Positions 1 through 8,749 of a DNA stretch of 55,690 nucleotides are shown here, piece after piece. The stretch spans positions 1-55,690 of the forward strand of contig JAOXSA010000058.1 of assembly GCA_025800245.1 (NCBI GenBank), written 5' to 3'. The stretch is from Amphritea sp. (GTDB lineage: Bacteria; Pseudomonadota; Gammaproteobacteria; Pseudomonadales; Balneatricaceae). A program made the translations under genes and the position numbers. Within the stretch, counting starts at the first letter, position 1. Each line of letters begins with the position of its first letter. A model generated the notes under the pieces. That model was not told the DNA's origin. It did no database searches and was given only the letters and a program-made list of their open reading frames with translations.

Positions 1-1
1 C

Positions 2-667
2 AAATGGGTCGAGGATATCTCCCACGAACTGAAAACCCCGCTGACACTGATCAGTGGTGAGATTGAAGCAGTGCGTGACGGGATTCGTGAAGTGACTCCG
101 GCCACGCTGGAACTGCTGAGTCAGGACGTCGCCCGACTCAATCACCTGGTGGATGACCTGAAAGCCCTGTGGCAGTCGGAACCCGGCGCGATCCAACTGG
201 AACGGGAAAGCTGTCAGTTGCATCAGTTGCTAAGCCAGTCAGTGGATAAGTTCCGCGGTCAGCTGGTCGAGCAGCAGATCAGTCTGAATGTACAACTGCC
301 GGATACCAGTCCGATACAGGCTGATCAGCACCGCATGGCTCAGGTATTCGATAATATTCTGTCCAATACCCTGCGCTATACCGACAAGCCGGGCAGTCTG
401 TCGGTCACACTGAGCAGTGAAGCAGATCTGTACCGTCTGGTCTTTTCAGACTCGGGGCCCGGTGTACCGTATACCGACCTGCCCCGTCTGTTCGATCGAC
501 TCTACCGGGTGGAACGATCCCGCAACCGGGCGTTGGGCGGTGTTGGCATTGGTCTGGCGATCTGCCGGAATATCGTACAGGCACACGGCGGCATAATCAG
601 TGCGAGCCAGAGTGAACAGGGCGGTCTGAGTCTCACCATTGAATTGCCAGCACAGGCACAAGAATAA
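2..667 (+). CDS. baeS: Sensor histidine kinase, BaeS-like, C-terminal part (5' truncated by window)
   Basis: The reading frame is open from base 2 and continues upstream of the window, so only the C-terminal catalytic half is visible. The H-box (DISHELKTPL, with the phospho-accepting His encoded at 23-25) is followed by an N-box (VFDNILSNTLRYT), a G1 box (FSDSGPGVP), an F-box region (LFDRLYRVERSR) and a G2 box (GVGIGLAI). This is a complete DHp plus HATPase core. The extended match of the H-box region (LxxGExEAxxDGxR) is typical of BaeS, which responds to envelope stress. It lies 21 nt upstream of its response regulator. The sensor and membrane domains are outside the window, so the BaeS assignment rests on the kinase core and the partner. 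Confidence 0.85.
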   Translation, partial: KWVEDISHELKTPLTLISGEIEAVRDGIREVTPATLELLSQDVARLNHLVDDLKALWQSEPGAIQLERESCQLHQLLSQSVDKFRGQLVEQQISLNVQLPDTSPIQADQHRMAQVFDNILSNTLRYTDKPGSLSVTLSSEADLYRLVFSDSGPGVPYTDLPRLFDRLYRVERSRNRALGGVGIGLAICRNIVQAHGGIISASQSEQGGLSLTIELPAQAQE

Positions 668-688
668 CGATCAGGAAGCAGAATCGAT

Positions 689-1387
689 ATGCAGGATAAA
701 CAGATACTGGTCGTCGAAGATGAGCAACGGGTCGCGGACCTGCTGCGGGACTATCTGCAGCAGGACGGCTTTGAGGTGCACTGCCTCTACTCTGGCGGTG
801 GCGTGCTGGAATGGGTCAGAGAACATCAGCCGGATCTGATCCTGCTGGATCAGATGCTGCCGGAGCAGGATGGTCTTAGCATTCTCCGGCAGTTACGCAC
901 AGAGGCTTCCATTCCGGTGATTATGGCAACCGCCCGCACCGAAGAGATTGATCGTCTGCTGGGACTGGAATCCGGTGCTGATGACTATGTCTGTAAACCC
1001 TACAGTTTTCGTGAAGTCGTGGCGCGGGTAAAAGCGGTACTGCGACGCCAACAAGCCACTGCCCCCCAGCATTCAGACGAGCTACTTTCCCCTCTGGTTC
1101 TGAACGAGGACACCTGTAGCGCAGCTATGCTGGGACGGGAGATCAGTCTGACGGTGATCGAATTCCGGATGCTGGAGGCGCTACTGCGTCGCCCCGGTCA
1201 GATCCTGTCACGGGATCAGTTGATGGATCTTATCTATTCCGACGGCCGTATCGTCAGTGACCGTACTATCGACAGCCATGTACGCAAGTTGCGGGCTAAG
1301 CTGACTCTGGGTGATAACCAGCAATCACCGATCAACTCGGTCTACAGTGCCGGATATAAGCTCGATCTGAGCGCAATTTCAGAGTAA
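689..1387 (+). CDS. baeR: Two-component response regulator, OmpR/BaeR-like
   Basis: This 232-residue protein has a receiver domain (about 1-120) and an OmpR-type winged-helix DNA-binding domain (about 130-228). Visible receiver residues are the acidic pair E10/D11, the phospho-acceptor D54 in LILLDQMLP, and the Lys of the CKPYS loop. The C-terminal half has LTVIEFRMLEALLRRPGQILSR and the DRTIDSHVRKLR recognition-helix region. The neighbouring kinase is BaeS-like, so this is probably its cognate transcription factor, acting on envelope or efflux genes. The BaeR name is inferred from the kinase; the family assignment itself is secure. Confidence 0.88.
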   Translation: MQDKQILVVEDEQRVADLLRDYLQQDGFEVHCLYSGGGVLEWVREHQPDLILLDQMLPEQDGLSILRQLRTEASIPVIMATARTEEIDRLLGLESGADDYVCKPYSFREVVARVKAVLRRQQATAPQHSDELLSPLVLNEDTCSAAMLGREISLTVIEFRMLEALLRRPGQILSRDQLMDLIYSDGRIVSDRTIDSHVRKLRAKLTLGDNQQSPINSVYSAGYKLDLSAISE

Positions 1388-1392
1388 AAGCG

Positions 1393-1641
1393 ATGACAGA
1401 TACTCTTAATGACAAGCACGGCGTGCCAGTGAGAGTTGGCGATACTATCCGGGTATTATCACTGCCGGTGACAGACCTTCCTGCAGAAGAGCAACAGGTG
1501 GTTAACACCTTTCTCGGTCAGACATTCCGGATTGAGAGTATCGAATACGACAGTGCCGAAGTCAGTCAGAACTTCGGCACCGGAGATGATGAACACTGGC
1601 ACACACTGTTTCTGTGGCCGGAAGAATTCGAGAAAGTATGA
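1393..1641 (+). CDS. Small hypothetical protein (82 aa)
   Basis: This ORF starts 5 nt after the response regulator stop and is probably co-transcribed with it. I do not recognise the family. The N-terminal segment VPVRVGDTIRVLSLP resembles the first strands of a small SH3/KOW-like beta barrel, and the protein is acidic with a C-terminal HWHTLFLWPEEFEKV. There is no signal peptide, membrane segment or cysteine. There is no strong Shine-Dalgarno sequence before the ATG, so translation may be coupled to the upstream gene. A role in the two-component pathway is only suggested by position. Confidence 0.6.
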   Translation: MTDTLNDKHGVPVRVGDTIRVLSLPVTDLPAEEQQVVNTFLGQTFRIESIEYDSAEVSQNFGTGDDEHWHTLFLWPEEFEKV

Positions 1642-1663
1642 GGCGCTGATTAGCCGTTATTCA

Positions 1664-1696
1664 GCTCATCATACGAGCTCATCATACGAGCTCATC
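1664..1696. repeat. 13-bp short tandem repeat at the 3' end of the ParA-like gene
   Basis: The unit GCTCATCATACGA is present twice perfectly (1664-1676, 1677-1689) and is followed by a partial third copy. The last copy and a half lie inside the final codons (FDELV) and stop of the minus-strand ParA-like gene, so the repeat looks like a duplication of the gene's own 3' end, probably by slippage. Confidence 0.8.
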
Positions 1697-2443
1697 AAAA
1701 AGCGCCAGATATTCCTGGGTCAGTTTGTGCTTAGGCGCGAAGTAGATCAGCGGTCGGCATTCATTGTGCGACTCTTTCATTTTCACCGATGAAGATATCT
1801 TGTTTTCCAACACCGGCAGATCATCTTCAAGCAGTGCTTCCACGATCATCCTCGAAGCCTTCGCCCGGGGCTGGAACTGATTCACCACAATGCCTTCAAT
1901 CTGCAGCTTATCATTATGATCCTGCTGAGTTTCCTGAACGTTGTACATCAGGCTGTACAAAGCCTGACGGGAAAACTCATCGCAATCGAACGGAATAAGA
2001 CAGCTGTCAGCGCAGCACAGTGCTGACAGGGTATAGAAGTTAAACGCTGGCGGTGTATCGATGTACACAGCATCGTACTGGTCGAGTTTCTGCAACGCAT
2101 CCCGCAACTTATAAATCTTATGCTTGGCTTCCAGCTTGGCGTGCAGGTCGCCCAGTTCCGGATTGGATGGCAACAGATCCAGATTGTCGTATTCCGTCGG
2201 GTGAATAAATTCCGTGATCTCTTTTGGCCGCACCTGAAAACTCAGAGTCTGCTCATAGAAATCACGGATATCTCCTTCGGTCTCATTCACCTGATCACCG
2301 AGCAGGTAATGGCTGGTATTACACTGGGGATCAAGATCCACCACCAGGGTTTTCAGTCCTTTACTGGCACTGATTGCCGCCAGATTGGTACTGACACTTG
2401 ATTTCCCTACGCCACCCTTCTGGTTAAATACCACCCGAATCAT
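1682..2443 (-). CDS. ParA/Soj-family ATPase (orphan)
   Basis: The 253-residue protein carries the deviant Walker A motif KGGVGKSS at its N-terminus (about 9-16), Walker A' (VVDLDPQ) and a DTPP motif at YIDTPPAF. These define the MinD/ParA family of ATP-dependent dimerising positioning proteins. There is no ParB, no parS-like site and no chromosome origin genes nearby, so it is not the chromosomal ParAB pair. It follows the DUF2333 gene on the same strand after 29 nt and may share its transcript. The function is unknown; positioning of a cargo such as a membrane or chemotaxis complex is possible, but nothing here identifies one. Confidence 0.8.
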   Translation of the reverse strand: MIRVVFNQKGGVGKSSVSTNLAAISASKGLKTLVVDLDPQCNTSHYLLGDQVNETEGDIRDFYEQTLSFQVRPKEITEFIHPTEYDNLDLLPSNPELGDLHAKLEAKHKIYKLRDALQKLDQYDAVYIDTPPAFNFYTLSALCCADSCLIPFDCDEFSRQALYSLMYNVQETQQDHNDKLQIEGIVVNQFQPRAKASRMIVEALLEDDLPVLENKISSSVKMKESHNECRPLIYFAPKHKLTQEYLALFDELV

Positions 2444-2472
2444 TGGTTTGTCCTTTTCCTGTCCGCTTACCT

Positions 2473-3519
2473 TTAGCCCTGTTCCAGCAGCGTCTGCAGA
2501 TCAATGATCGCCGCATTTGCCCGGGAGATATAAGACGCCATCACCAGCGAGTGGTTAGCGACCAGACCGAATTCAGTACCGTTCATGATCACCGGGCTCC
2601 AGATAGTCGACTGAGTAGCCTCCAGCTCACGGATAATCTGACGCAGACTGATCAGCGCATTTTTCTTTTCCAATGCGGTAGCAAAGTCGATCTCTACCGC
2701 TTTCAGCAGATGAATCAGCGCCCAGGAAGTACCACGGGCTTCGTAGAATACATCATCAATTTCCATCCAACTGGTTTTCACTTCCAGCTCTCCGGCGGCA
2801 TCAGTCGACTGACGAGCAGCAGACTCACCGGCCAGATCAGTATTAACCCGACGCTGACCTACACTGGCGCTGAGACGCTGTGACAGACTGCCCAGGCGGG
2901 TAGATACATCGGCCAGCCAGCCATTCAGGTTATCCGCACGGGCATAGAACTGAGCATCCTGTTGCTGTGGATCAACCAGGCGCGCTTCATAAGCCCGCAG
3001 ATACTCAGTTGCCTTACGGTACTGACCTTCCGTACGGGGAATCAGCCAGCTGTTGTTATTAAAGTGCAGCAGCGGCTCAGCTTCCTTCAGATCAACATCT
3101 TCGGTGGATTGTGACTGGGAACGGCTGAAGTCTTTGCGCATAGCACGGGACATATCCCGGGCCTGAACCAGTACACCAAATTCCCAGTTAGGAATATTAT
3201 CCAGCCAGATACCCGGCGGCAGGCGATCGTTAGACAGATAACCGCCCGGCTTATCGAGCAGAGTTTCAGTCAGCATAATCAGTGTTGATACCGTTGCAGA
3301 ACCCACTACCACCTGCTCTTTACCCTCAGCGGTCTGCACTGTGATCGGCTGAACTTCAACAGGATCCGGCTCAAAGCTCCACCAGATACCCAGTACCACA
3401 GACACCAGCAGGTATACCCCGATAACCACTGACAGTAACCGCACGATCCGGCTGGCACCGGTGGTCGCGACCAGTTTGTCCCAGAACATAAACCACCAAC
3501 GCTGTAACTGATCCATCAT
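2473..3519 (-). CDS. DUF2333 family membrane protein
   Basis: The 348-residue protein has a short cytoplasmic N-terminus, one transmembrane segment (about 27-47, VRLLSVVIGVYLLVSVVLGIWW) and a long extracytoplasmic domain. The segments GGYLSNDRLPPGIWLDNIPNWEFGVL and WLIPRTEGQY match my memory of the DUF2333 family in Pseudomonas and relatives, which has no established function. Two ATG codons start the frame; AAAGGAT precedes the first with good spacing, so that start is used. It is the upstream gene of a pair with the ParA-like ATPase. Confidence 0.75.
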   Translation of the reverse strand: MMDQLQRWWFMFWDKLVATTGASRIVRLLSVVIGVYLLVSVVLGIWWSFEPDPVEVQPITVQTAEGKEQVVVGSATVSTLIMLTETLLDKPGGYLSNDRLPPGIWLDNIPNWEFGVLVQARDMSRAMRKDFSRSQSQSTEDVDLKEAEPLLHFNNNSWLIPRTEGQYRKATEYLRAYEARLVDPQQQDAQFYARADNLNGWLADVSTRLGSLSQRLSASVGQRRVNTDLAGESAARQSTDAAGELEVKTSWMEIDDVFYEARGTSWALIHLLKAVEIDFATALEKKNALISLRQIIRELEATQSTIWSPVIMNGTEFGLVANHSLVMASYISRANAAIIDLQTLLEQG

Positions 3520-3968
3520 CTATCCTTTACTGAACATAAAACGTGCATATTGCACCGCAATATGTCGGATTTTACCGGAAGGGTCAATTGGCGCAGCTGT
3601 AAAGTTAGGTAAATTGTCGGAAAACGGGACATTTAAAGGCTTTTCAGGGTTAAAAATCTTCGATCTTGTAGTGAACTTTCTTAAAACCTTAAACTCAGTA
3701 CTATGGAATCAGGAGATTCCCTTAAAAAGGGTTCTATAAAGCCTTGTTTTTATACCGAAAAAGCACCAGACCACCCTACAACCATAGTTACATTATGATC
3801 AGAAAGCATACAGAACGTCGGCAATCTTGAAGACAAAACACAATAAATAGCAAAAATGTTTACAGTGATTTCCTTTTCCGGCAAACTAATCAGTCTCAAA
3901 TACCCTTTGGTCGCGATCATGCGTCAATTGAGGCACTTTTTAAGGCTAAATTCTAAGGCTAAAAAGTA
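3520..3968. other. AT-rich intergenic region between divergent DUF2333 gene and aroQ
   Basis: About 450 bp without a gene. It is clearly more AT-rich than the flanks and must hold the promoters for the divergent genes, but I cannot fix a -35/-10 pair. A small palindrome CCCTTAAAAAGGG lies near 3719-3731. The decamer TAAGGCTAAA occurs twice (3941-3950 and 3954-3963), the second copy supplying the AAGG ribosome-binding site of aroQ. Confidence 0.6.
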
Positions 3969-4412
3969 ATGGCGAAAATTCTTGTACTTAACGGTCCAAA
4001 CCTGAATCTGCTCGGAACCCGCGAGCCAGAGGTTTACGGTGCCGACACCCTACAGGATATTGAGCAACGCCTCATCGCTCTGGCCGGGCAGTCTGGTCAC
4101 CAGCTGGAATGTCTGCAGAGCAACGCTGAACACGTTCTGATCGACCGGATTCACCAGGCCCGTGAAGACCAGATCGACTTTATACTGATCAACCCGGCTG
4201 CATTCACACATACCAGTGTCGCCCTGCGCGATGCACTGCTGGGCGTTGCTATCCCCTTTATAGAGATTCACATCTCCAACGTGCACGCCCGCGAATCTTT
4301 CCGTCATCACTCCTATCTTTCGGATGTGGCGGTTGGTGTGATCTGCGGTCTCGGCGTCCAGGGTTACGAATTTGCATTACAATCTGCGATCACGCGGATT
4401 GAGTCACATTAA
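3969..4412 (+). CDS. aroQ: 3-dehydroquinate dehydratase, type II
   Basis: AroQ converts 3-dehydroquinate to 3-dehydroshikimate in the shikimate pathway. The 147 residues are the usual length for the type II dodecameric enzyme. The N-terminal [18 protein letters not shown] carries the catalytic Tyr23 and Arg18; the [17 protein letters not shown] and [17 protein letters not shown] blocks supply the substrate-binding Asn/Ser and catalytic His. Its position just upstream of accB and accC is the common gammaproteobacterial arrangement. Confidence 0.97.
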   Translation: MAKILVLNGPNLNLLGTREPEVYGADTLQDIEQRLIALAGQSGHQLECLQSNAEHVLIDRIHQAREDQIDFILINPAAFTHTSVALRDALLGVAIPFIEIHISNVHARESFRHHSYLSDVAVGVICGLGVQGYEFALQSAITRIESH

Positions 4413-4441
4413 CATCTGAATTAATAGAGAATTTCACTAGC

Positions 4442-4894
4442 ATGGATATTCGCAAAGTTAAGAAGCTGATCGAGCTGCTGGAAGAATCCAACATCAACGA
4501 AATCGAGATCAAAGAAGGCGAAGAGTCTGTACGTATCAGCCGTGGTTCCAGCGTTGTTGCAGCGCCGGCTCCTATTGCTGTTGCAGCACCAGCGCCGGTA
4601 GCGGCACCGGCAGCAGCTCCAGCGGCTGCGCCTGCAGCAGAAGCTGCACCAGCGATGAGCGGCCATCAGGTTAACTCACCAATGGTTGGTACTTTCTACC
4701 GCTCTCCATCTCCAAGCTCTCCTCCGTTTGTAGAAGTTGGCCAGACCGTTAAAGCGGGCGATCCTATCTGCATCGTAGAAGCGATGAAGATGATGAACCA
4801 GATCGAAGCTGACAAGTCCGGTGTAATTGAAGCAATTCTGGTAGAAGACGGTCAGCCGGTTGAATTCGATCAGCCACTGGTTACTATCGTTTAA
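4442..4894 (+). CDS. accB: Biotin carboxyl carrier protein of acetyl-CoA carboxylase
   Basis: AccB carries the biotin that shuttles carboxyl groups in the first step of fatty acid synthesis. The 150-residue protein has an N-terminal segment (1-38), a flexible Ala/Pro-rich linker (about 38-75) and a C-terminal biotinyl domain whose VEAMKMMN motif contains the biotinylated Lys116. The domain includes the protruding-thumb region ([15 protein letters not shown]) typical of acetyl-CoA carboxylase carriers. It is 24 nt upstream of accC. Confidence 0.97.
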   Translation: MDIRKVKKLIELLEESNINEIEIKEGEESVRISRGSSVVAAPAPIAVAAPAPVAAPAAAPAAAPAAEAAPAMSGHQVNSPMVGTFYRSPSPSSPPFVEVGQTVKAGDPICIVEAMKMMNQIEADKSGVIEAILVEDGQPVEFDQPLVTIV

Positions 4895-4918
4895 GCTATT
4901 CACCGACAGGTTTGAGAC

Positions 4919-6262
4919 ATGCTAGAAAAAGTAGTTATTGCAAACCGGGGTGAGATCGCACTGCGTATCCTCCGGGCCTGTAAGGAACTGGGCATTAAGA
5001 CCGTTGCTATCCACTCCACTGCGGATCGCGATCTGATGCATGTTCGCCTTGCAGATGAAGCGGTTTGTATCGGCCCGGCGCCGTCACCGCAGAGTTATCT
5101 GAACATTCCTGCGATTATCGCAGCGGCAGAAGTCACCGACGCAATGGGTATCCACCCGGGCTACGGTTTCCTGGCTGAGAACGCTGATTTTGCAGAGCGT
5201 GTTGAGCAGAGCGGCTTCGCATTTATCGGCCCTAAAGCCGACACTATCCGTACCATGGGTGACAAGGTAGCTGCGATCGAAGCGATGCAGCGTGCCAACG
5301 TACCAACGGTACCGGGTTCTGACGGCGAGCTGCCGGAAGACGCTGACGAAGTGATGGCGATTGCCCGTCGCATCGGCTACCCGGTGATCATCAAGGCTGC
5401 TGCCGGCGGCGGTGGTCGTGGTATGCGTGTGGTGCACACCGAAGCATCCCTGCTGAACTCTATTTTCGTTACCAAAGCTGAAGCTAAAGCAGCCTTTGGC
5501 GACGGTACCGTGTACATGGAGAAGTTCCTGGAAAACCCACGTCACGTTGAGGTTCAGGTACTGTCCGACGGTCAGGGTAACGCTATCCATCTGTACGACC
5601 GCGACTGCTCTCTGCAGCGCCGTCACCAGAAGGTTGTGGAAGAAGCTCCTGCACCACATCTGGATCCGGAAGCCCGCGCCCAGGTTCTGCAAAGCTGTGT
5701 TGACGCTTGTATCGAGATTAACTACCGCGGTGCGGGTACCTTTGAGTTCCTGTACGAAGACGGTCGTTTCTACTTTATCGAGATGAACACCCGTGTTCAG
5801 GTAGAGCACCCGGTTTCTGAAATGGTTACCGGTATCGACATCGTTAAGGAACAGCTGCGTATCGCTTCCGGCCTGCCACTGAGCATCAAACAGGAAGATG
5901 TGAAGCTGCAGGGTCACTCTTTTGAGTGCCGTATCAACGCCGAAGATCCTAAGACCTTTATGCCATCACCGGGTACAGTGGAACACTTCCACGCGCCGGG
6001 TGGCATCGGTGTACGTGTCGATTCCCACCTTTACAGCGGCTACAGCGTTCCTCCTCACTACGACTCTCTGATCGCCAAGCTGATCACTTTCGGTGAAGAC
6101 CGTGAAACCGCACTGAAACGGATGGAGATCGCACTGGATGAGATGCTGATCGAAGGTATCCGCAGCAATATCCCACTACAGCAGGATATTGTTCGTGATC
6201 CGAACTTTGCCGAAGGTGGTGTGAACATCCACTATCTGGAGAAGAAACTGGGTCTGGATTGA
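4919..6262 (+). CDS. accC: Biotin carboxylase subunit of acetyl-CoA carboxylase
   Basis: AccC uses ATP and bicarbonate to carboxylate biotin on AccB. At 447 residues it has full family length: an N-terminal pre-ATP-grasp domain ([21 protein letters not shown]), the glycine-rich ATP-grasp loop ([12 protein letters not shown]), the catalytic [18 protein letters not shown] block, and the C-terminal biotin carboxylase domain. It closes the aroQ-accB-accC run and is followed by a strong terminator. A 277-residue antisense frame inside it is a shadow. Confidence 0.98.
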   Translation: MLEKVVIANRGEIALRILRACKELGIKTVAIHSTADRDLMHVRLADEAVCIGPAPSPQSYLNIPAIIAAAEVTDAMGIHPGYGFLAENADFAERVEQSGFAFIGPKADTIRTMGDKVAAIEAMQRANVPTVPGSDGELPEDADEVMAIARRIGYPVIIKAAAGGGGRGMRVVHTEASLLNSIFVTKAEAKAAFGDGTVYMEKFLENPRHVEVQVLSDGQGNAIHLYDRDCSLQRRHQKVVEEAPAPHLDPEARAQVLQSCVDACIEINYRGAGTFEFLYEDGRFYFIEMNTRVQVEHPVSEMVTGIDIVKEQLRIASGLPLSIKQEDVKLQGHSFECRINAEDPKTFMPSPGTVEHFHAPGGIGVRVDSHLYSGYSVPPHYDSLIAKLITFGEDRETALKRMEIALDEMLIEGIRSNIPLQQDIVRDPNFAEGGVNIHYLEKKLGLD

Positions 6263-6283
6263 TATCTGCCTGATTTCTCTTTT

Positions 6284-6311
6284 AAAAAGCCTCCTCACGG
6301 AGGCTTTTTTT
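6284..6311 (+). terminator. Rho-independent terminator after accC
   Basis: The perfect stem GCCTCC/GGAGGC (6289-6294 and 6299-6304) with loop TCAC is preceded by five A and followed by seven T. It ends the aroQ-accBC transcript. Confidence 0.92.
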
Positions 6312-6362
6312 CGTCTATTCCTCCTGCTATAACTGAGTTACATAACTTTTTAAGGACACCCC

Positions 6363-7256
6363 ATGCCCTGGCTACAGATCAAACTGGATGTACTTCCTGA
6401 TAACGCTGAACAGTACGAAGACCTGCTTCTGGCTTCCGGCTGCGCTGCGGTAACGTTTCAGGATCGTGAAGATCAGCCTATTTTCGAACCGGATCTGGGC
6501 ACCACGCCACTGTGGAGTAACACTGTCCTGACCGGACTGTTCTCTGCCGACCATGATCTGAAAGCAACCGAACAGTTCCTGCACGAATCCCACAACCAGC
6601 TATTCCCTGGTAAACCGTTCCCGCCGATGAAAACCGAGATTCTAGAAGATAAAGACTGGGAACGGGAATGGATGGACAACTACCATCCAATGCAGTTTGG
6701 TACTCGCCTCTGGGTCTGCCCTAGCTGGAAGGAAGTCCCTAACCCGGATGCAGTGAATCTGATGCTTGATCCCGGTCTGGCATTCGGCACCGGTACCCAT
6801 CCAACCACAGCGCTGTGTCTGGAGTTTCTCGACGGTCTGGAGCTCGATGATAAACAGGTAGTAGATTACGGTTGTGGTTCCGGCATCCTGGGTATCGCAA
6901 CACTGTTACTGGGTGCAAAGCATGTTACTGCCGTGGATATAGACCCTCAGGCACTGGATGCCAGCCTGGAAAACCTCAAACGCAACAATCTTCCAGCCAC
7001 CAGCCTGCAGGTCTATCTGCCAGAAAAAGCCCCGCAGGATCGGGCTGATCTGGTGGTTGCCAATATTCTGGCTGGCCCATTGGTTGAACTGGCACCAACA
7101 CTGACTGCACTGTGTCGCAGTGGCGGCCAACTGGTGCTGTCAGGTCTGCTACAGGAGCAGGAAGAAGAGATCCGTAACGCTTACGGTAGCGACTTTGCTC
7201 TGGATGCTGTAGCAGAAAAAGAGGGCTGGATCCGCATTACCGGTCGTAAGCACTGA
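6363..7256 (+). CDS. prmA: Ribosomal protein L11 methyltransferase
   Basis: PrmA trimethylates ribosomal protein L11 using S-adenosylmethionine. The 297-residue protein has the N-terminal L11-recognition domain (MPWLQIKLDV...) and a C-terminal Rossmann methyltransferase domain. Characteristic motifs are LDPGLAFGTGTHPTT, the SAM-binding DYGCGSGILGIA, and VVANILAGPL. It starts 52 nt after the accC terminator, so it has its own promoter or relies on readthrough. Confidence 0.96.
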   Translation: MPWLQIKLDVLPDNAEQYEDLLLASGCAAVTFQDREDQPIFEPDLGTTPLWSNTVLTGLFSADHDLKATEQFLHESHNQLFPGKPFPPMKTEILEDKDWEREWMDNYHPMQFGTRLWVCPSWKEVPNPDAVNLMLDPGLAFGTGTHPTTALCLEFLDGLELDDKQVVDYGCGSGILGIATLLLGAKHVTAVDIDPQALDASLENLKRNNLPATSLQVYLPEKAPQDRADLVVANILAGPLVELAPTLTALCRSGGQLVLSGLLQEQEEEIRNAYGSDFALDAVAEKEGWIRITGRKH

Positions 7257-7318
7257 GACACAGATAACCGAGGGATAACACTCAACCGCCGTCACAGGGA
7301 AAGCAGTATTTAGCGACT

Positions 7319-8527
7319 ATGAGCCGATATATCATTACAGAGTGCCCTGCCTGCACCACCCGGTTTCAGGTAACCGCAGGCCAGCTGAAGCTGGCCGGCG
7401 GCAAGGTGCGCTGTGGTGCCTGCCTTGAAGTATTCAACGCTGAAGTCTATCGCTGCGACAATATCCCGGATCCCCTGGAAGCGTTAGACACCTCTTCGCC
7501 AGATCCCGTCGAGTCAGTATCGGAAGCCGCGGATAAAGACCTGCTTTTTGAGGCGATAGATATCCCCTCCTTTATCAGTACATCCCATAACAAGAACGAA
7601 GATGAAGACCGTGCCAACGATCAGGCTGCCGATGAGCTGCTGGCTGAGCAACTGAACAGCAGTCCTGATCCGGGCTTCGATAATACAGAGCTGGAACAAC
7701 CGGTACAGTCAGTCATTAAAGAGGAACGCCCCTCAGAAGCACCACAAGCGAACGCCGGGCAGACACCCGCTGCTACAGACAGCAATTCAACAGAAGCGCC
7801 GGAGCAAGAGTTGCAATGGACAGACCCACTGGCCAACAGCGTCGCAGAAACGCTGCGCCAGACCGATCAGCCACTGGCTGCAGAACCGGCAACTGAGCCT
7901 CCTACGGCAATTGTTCCTGATCCGGAACAGACCCGGCCATTCACCGCTGTCAGAGCGGAACCGGTCATGATCCGTAGCACTCAGACGAAAAGCGGTATGA
8001 ATTTCACAGGAGTCACGCTGGTTTTACTCGCGGTGATACTGTTCTGTGGTCAGCTACTCTGGTTTAATCGCCAGCCGCTATCGGCGCTGCCGGAACTTAC
8101 ACAGGCCTATCAACAAGCCTGCCAGCATCTGCCCTGCAAGCTGTTACCGGTTATCGATCTGCAACAGATTGATACCCGACAACTGGTGATCCAGGAACAT
8201 ACCCAGTATCAGGGTGCCCTCAGTGTCAGCCTGCTGATTGAGAATATCGCACCGGTAACACAGCCCTACCCTGCGGTGCGTCTGTCTTTTACAGACCGCA
8301 AAGGTAAACTGATCAGTCAGCGCCTGTTTCAACCGGAAAACTACCTCAATAATCGAGAGCTGAACCTGCAGCAGATGCCTGCTCAACAGATGGTACAGAT
8401 CAGCTTCGACATCCTCGATCCGGGCCGGCGTGCCATCAGTTATGAAGCCCGCCTGGAAAAACCCCGCATCGCTGCCGAAGCAACCAACAACCGCTGGCAG
8501 GAAATTCTGTTCGGTCGTCTGCTCTGA
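7319..8527 (+). CDS. Zinc-ribbon and DUF3426 domain membrane protein
   Basis: The 402-residue protein begins with an MJ0042-type zinc ribbon, with CPAC and CGAC pairs in the first 40 residues. A long acidic, low-complexity, Gln/Glu/Pro-rich linker follows (about 60-220), then one transmembrane segment (about 227-248, FTGVTLVLLAVILFCGQLLWF) and a C-terminal extracytoplasmic DUF3426 domain. This is a common companion of prmA and dusB-fis in gammaproteobacteria. The function is unknown; the zinc ribbon would be cytoplasmic and the DUF3426 domain periplasmic. Confidence 0.85.
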   Translation: MSRYIITECPACTTRFQVTAGQLKLAGGKVRCGACLEVFNAEVYRCDNIPDPLEALDTSSPDPVESVSEAADKDLLFEAIDIPSFISTSHNKNEDEDRANDQAADELLAEQLNSSPDPGFDNTELEQPVQSVIKEERPSEAPQANAGQTPAATDSNSTEAPEQELQWTDPLANSVAETLRQTDQPLAAEPATEPPTAIVPDPEQTRPFTAVRAEPVMIRSTQTKSGMNFTGVTLVLLAVILFCGQLLWFNRQPLSALPELTQAYQQACQHLPCKLLPVIDLQQIDTRQLVIQEHTQYQGALSVSLLIENIAPVTQPYPAVRLSFTDRKGKLISQRLFQPENYLNNRELNLQQMPAQQMVQISFDILDPGRRAISYEARLEKPRIAAEATNNRWQEILFGRLL

Positions 8528-8595
8528 TTCTCTGGCAATGCGCCCTGACGCAGGATTGAACACTGTCAAAGCCAGAGTCCATAGCATTTTCTGCT

Positions 8596-8615
8596 TATAA
8601 TGCAACACCTATAAT
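8596..8615 (+). promoter_or_regulatory. Possible -10 elements upstream of dusB-fis
   Basis: Two perfect TATAAT hexamers lie at 8596-8601 and 8610-8615 in the 222-bp gap before dusB. I see no convincing -35 box at the right distance from either, so this is only a candidate promoter. Confidence 0.25.
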
Positions 8616-8749
8616 GATCAAAAAACCATCAAAAATCCCTTGGCGGTCAGGCAGTGAAAGGGTATTATTGTCCGCCTTTCCAAGCAGCAGTTAACCGGGA
8701 ACCCTACTGGCTCTCAGGGCTGCCTGTTCTTTAAATTCGGGGTTGGGGC

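Noticed and set aside
5084-5917. 277-codon antisense frame in accC
   Set aside because: Shadow of accC, with no motifs and no start context.
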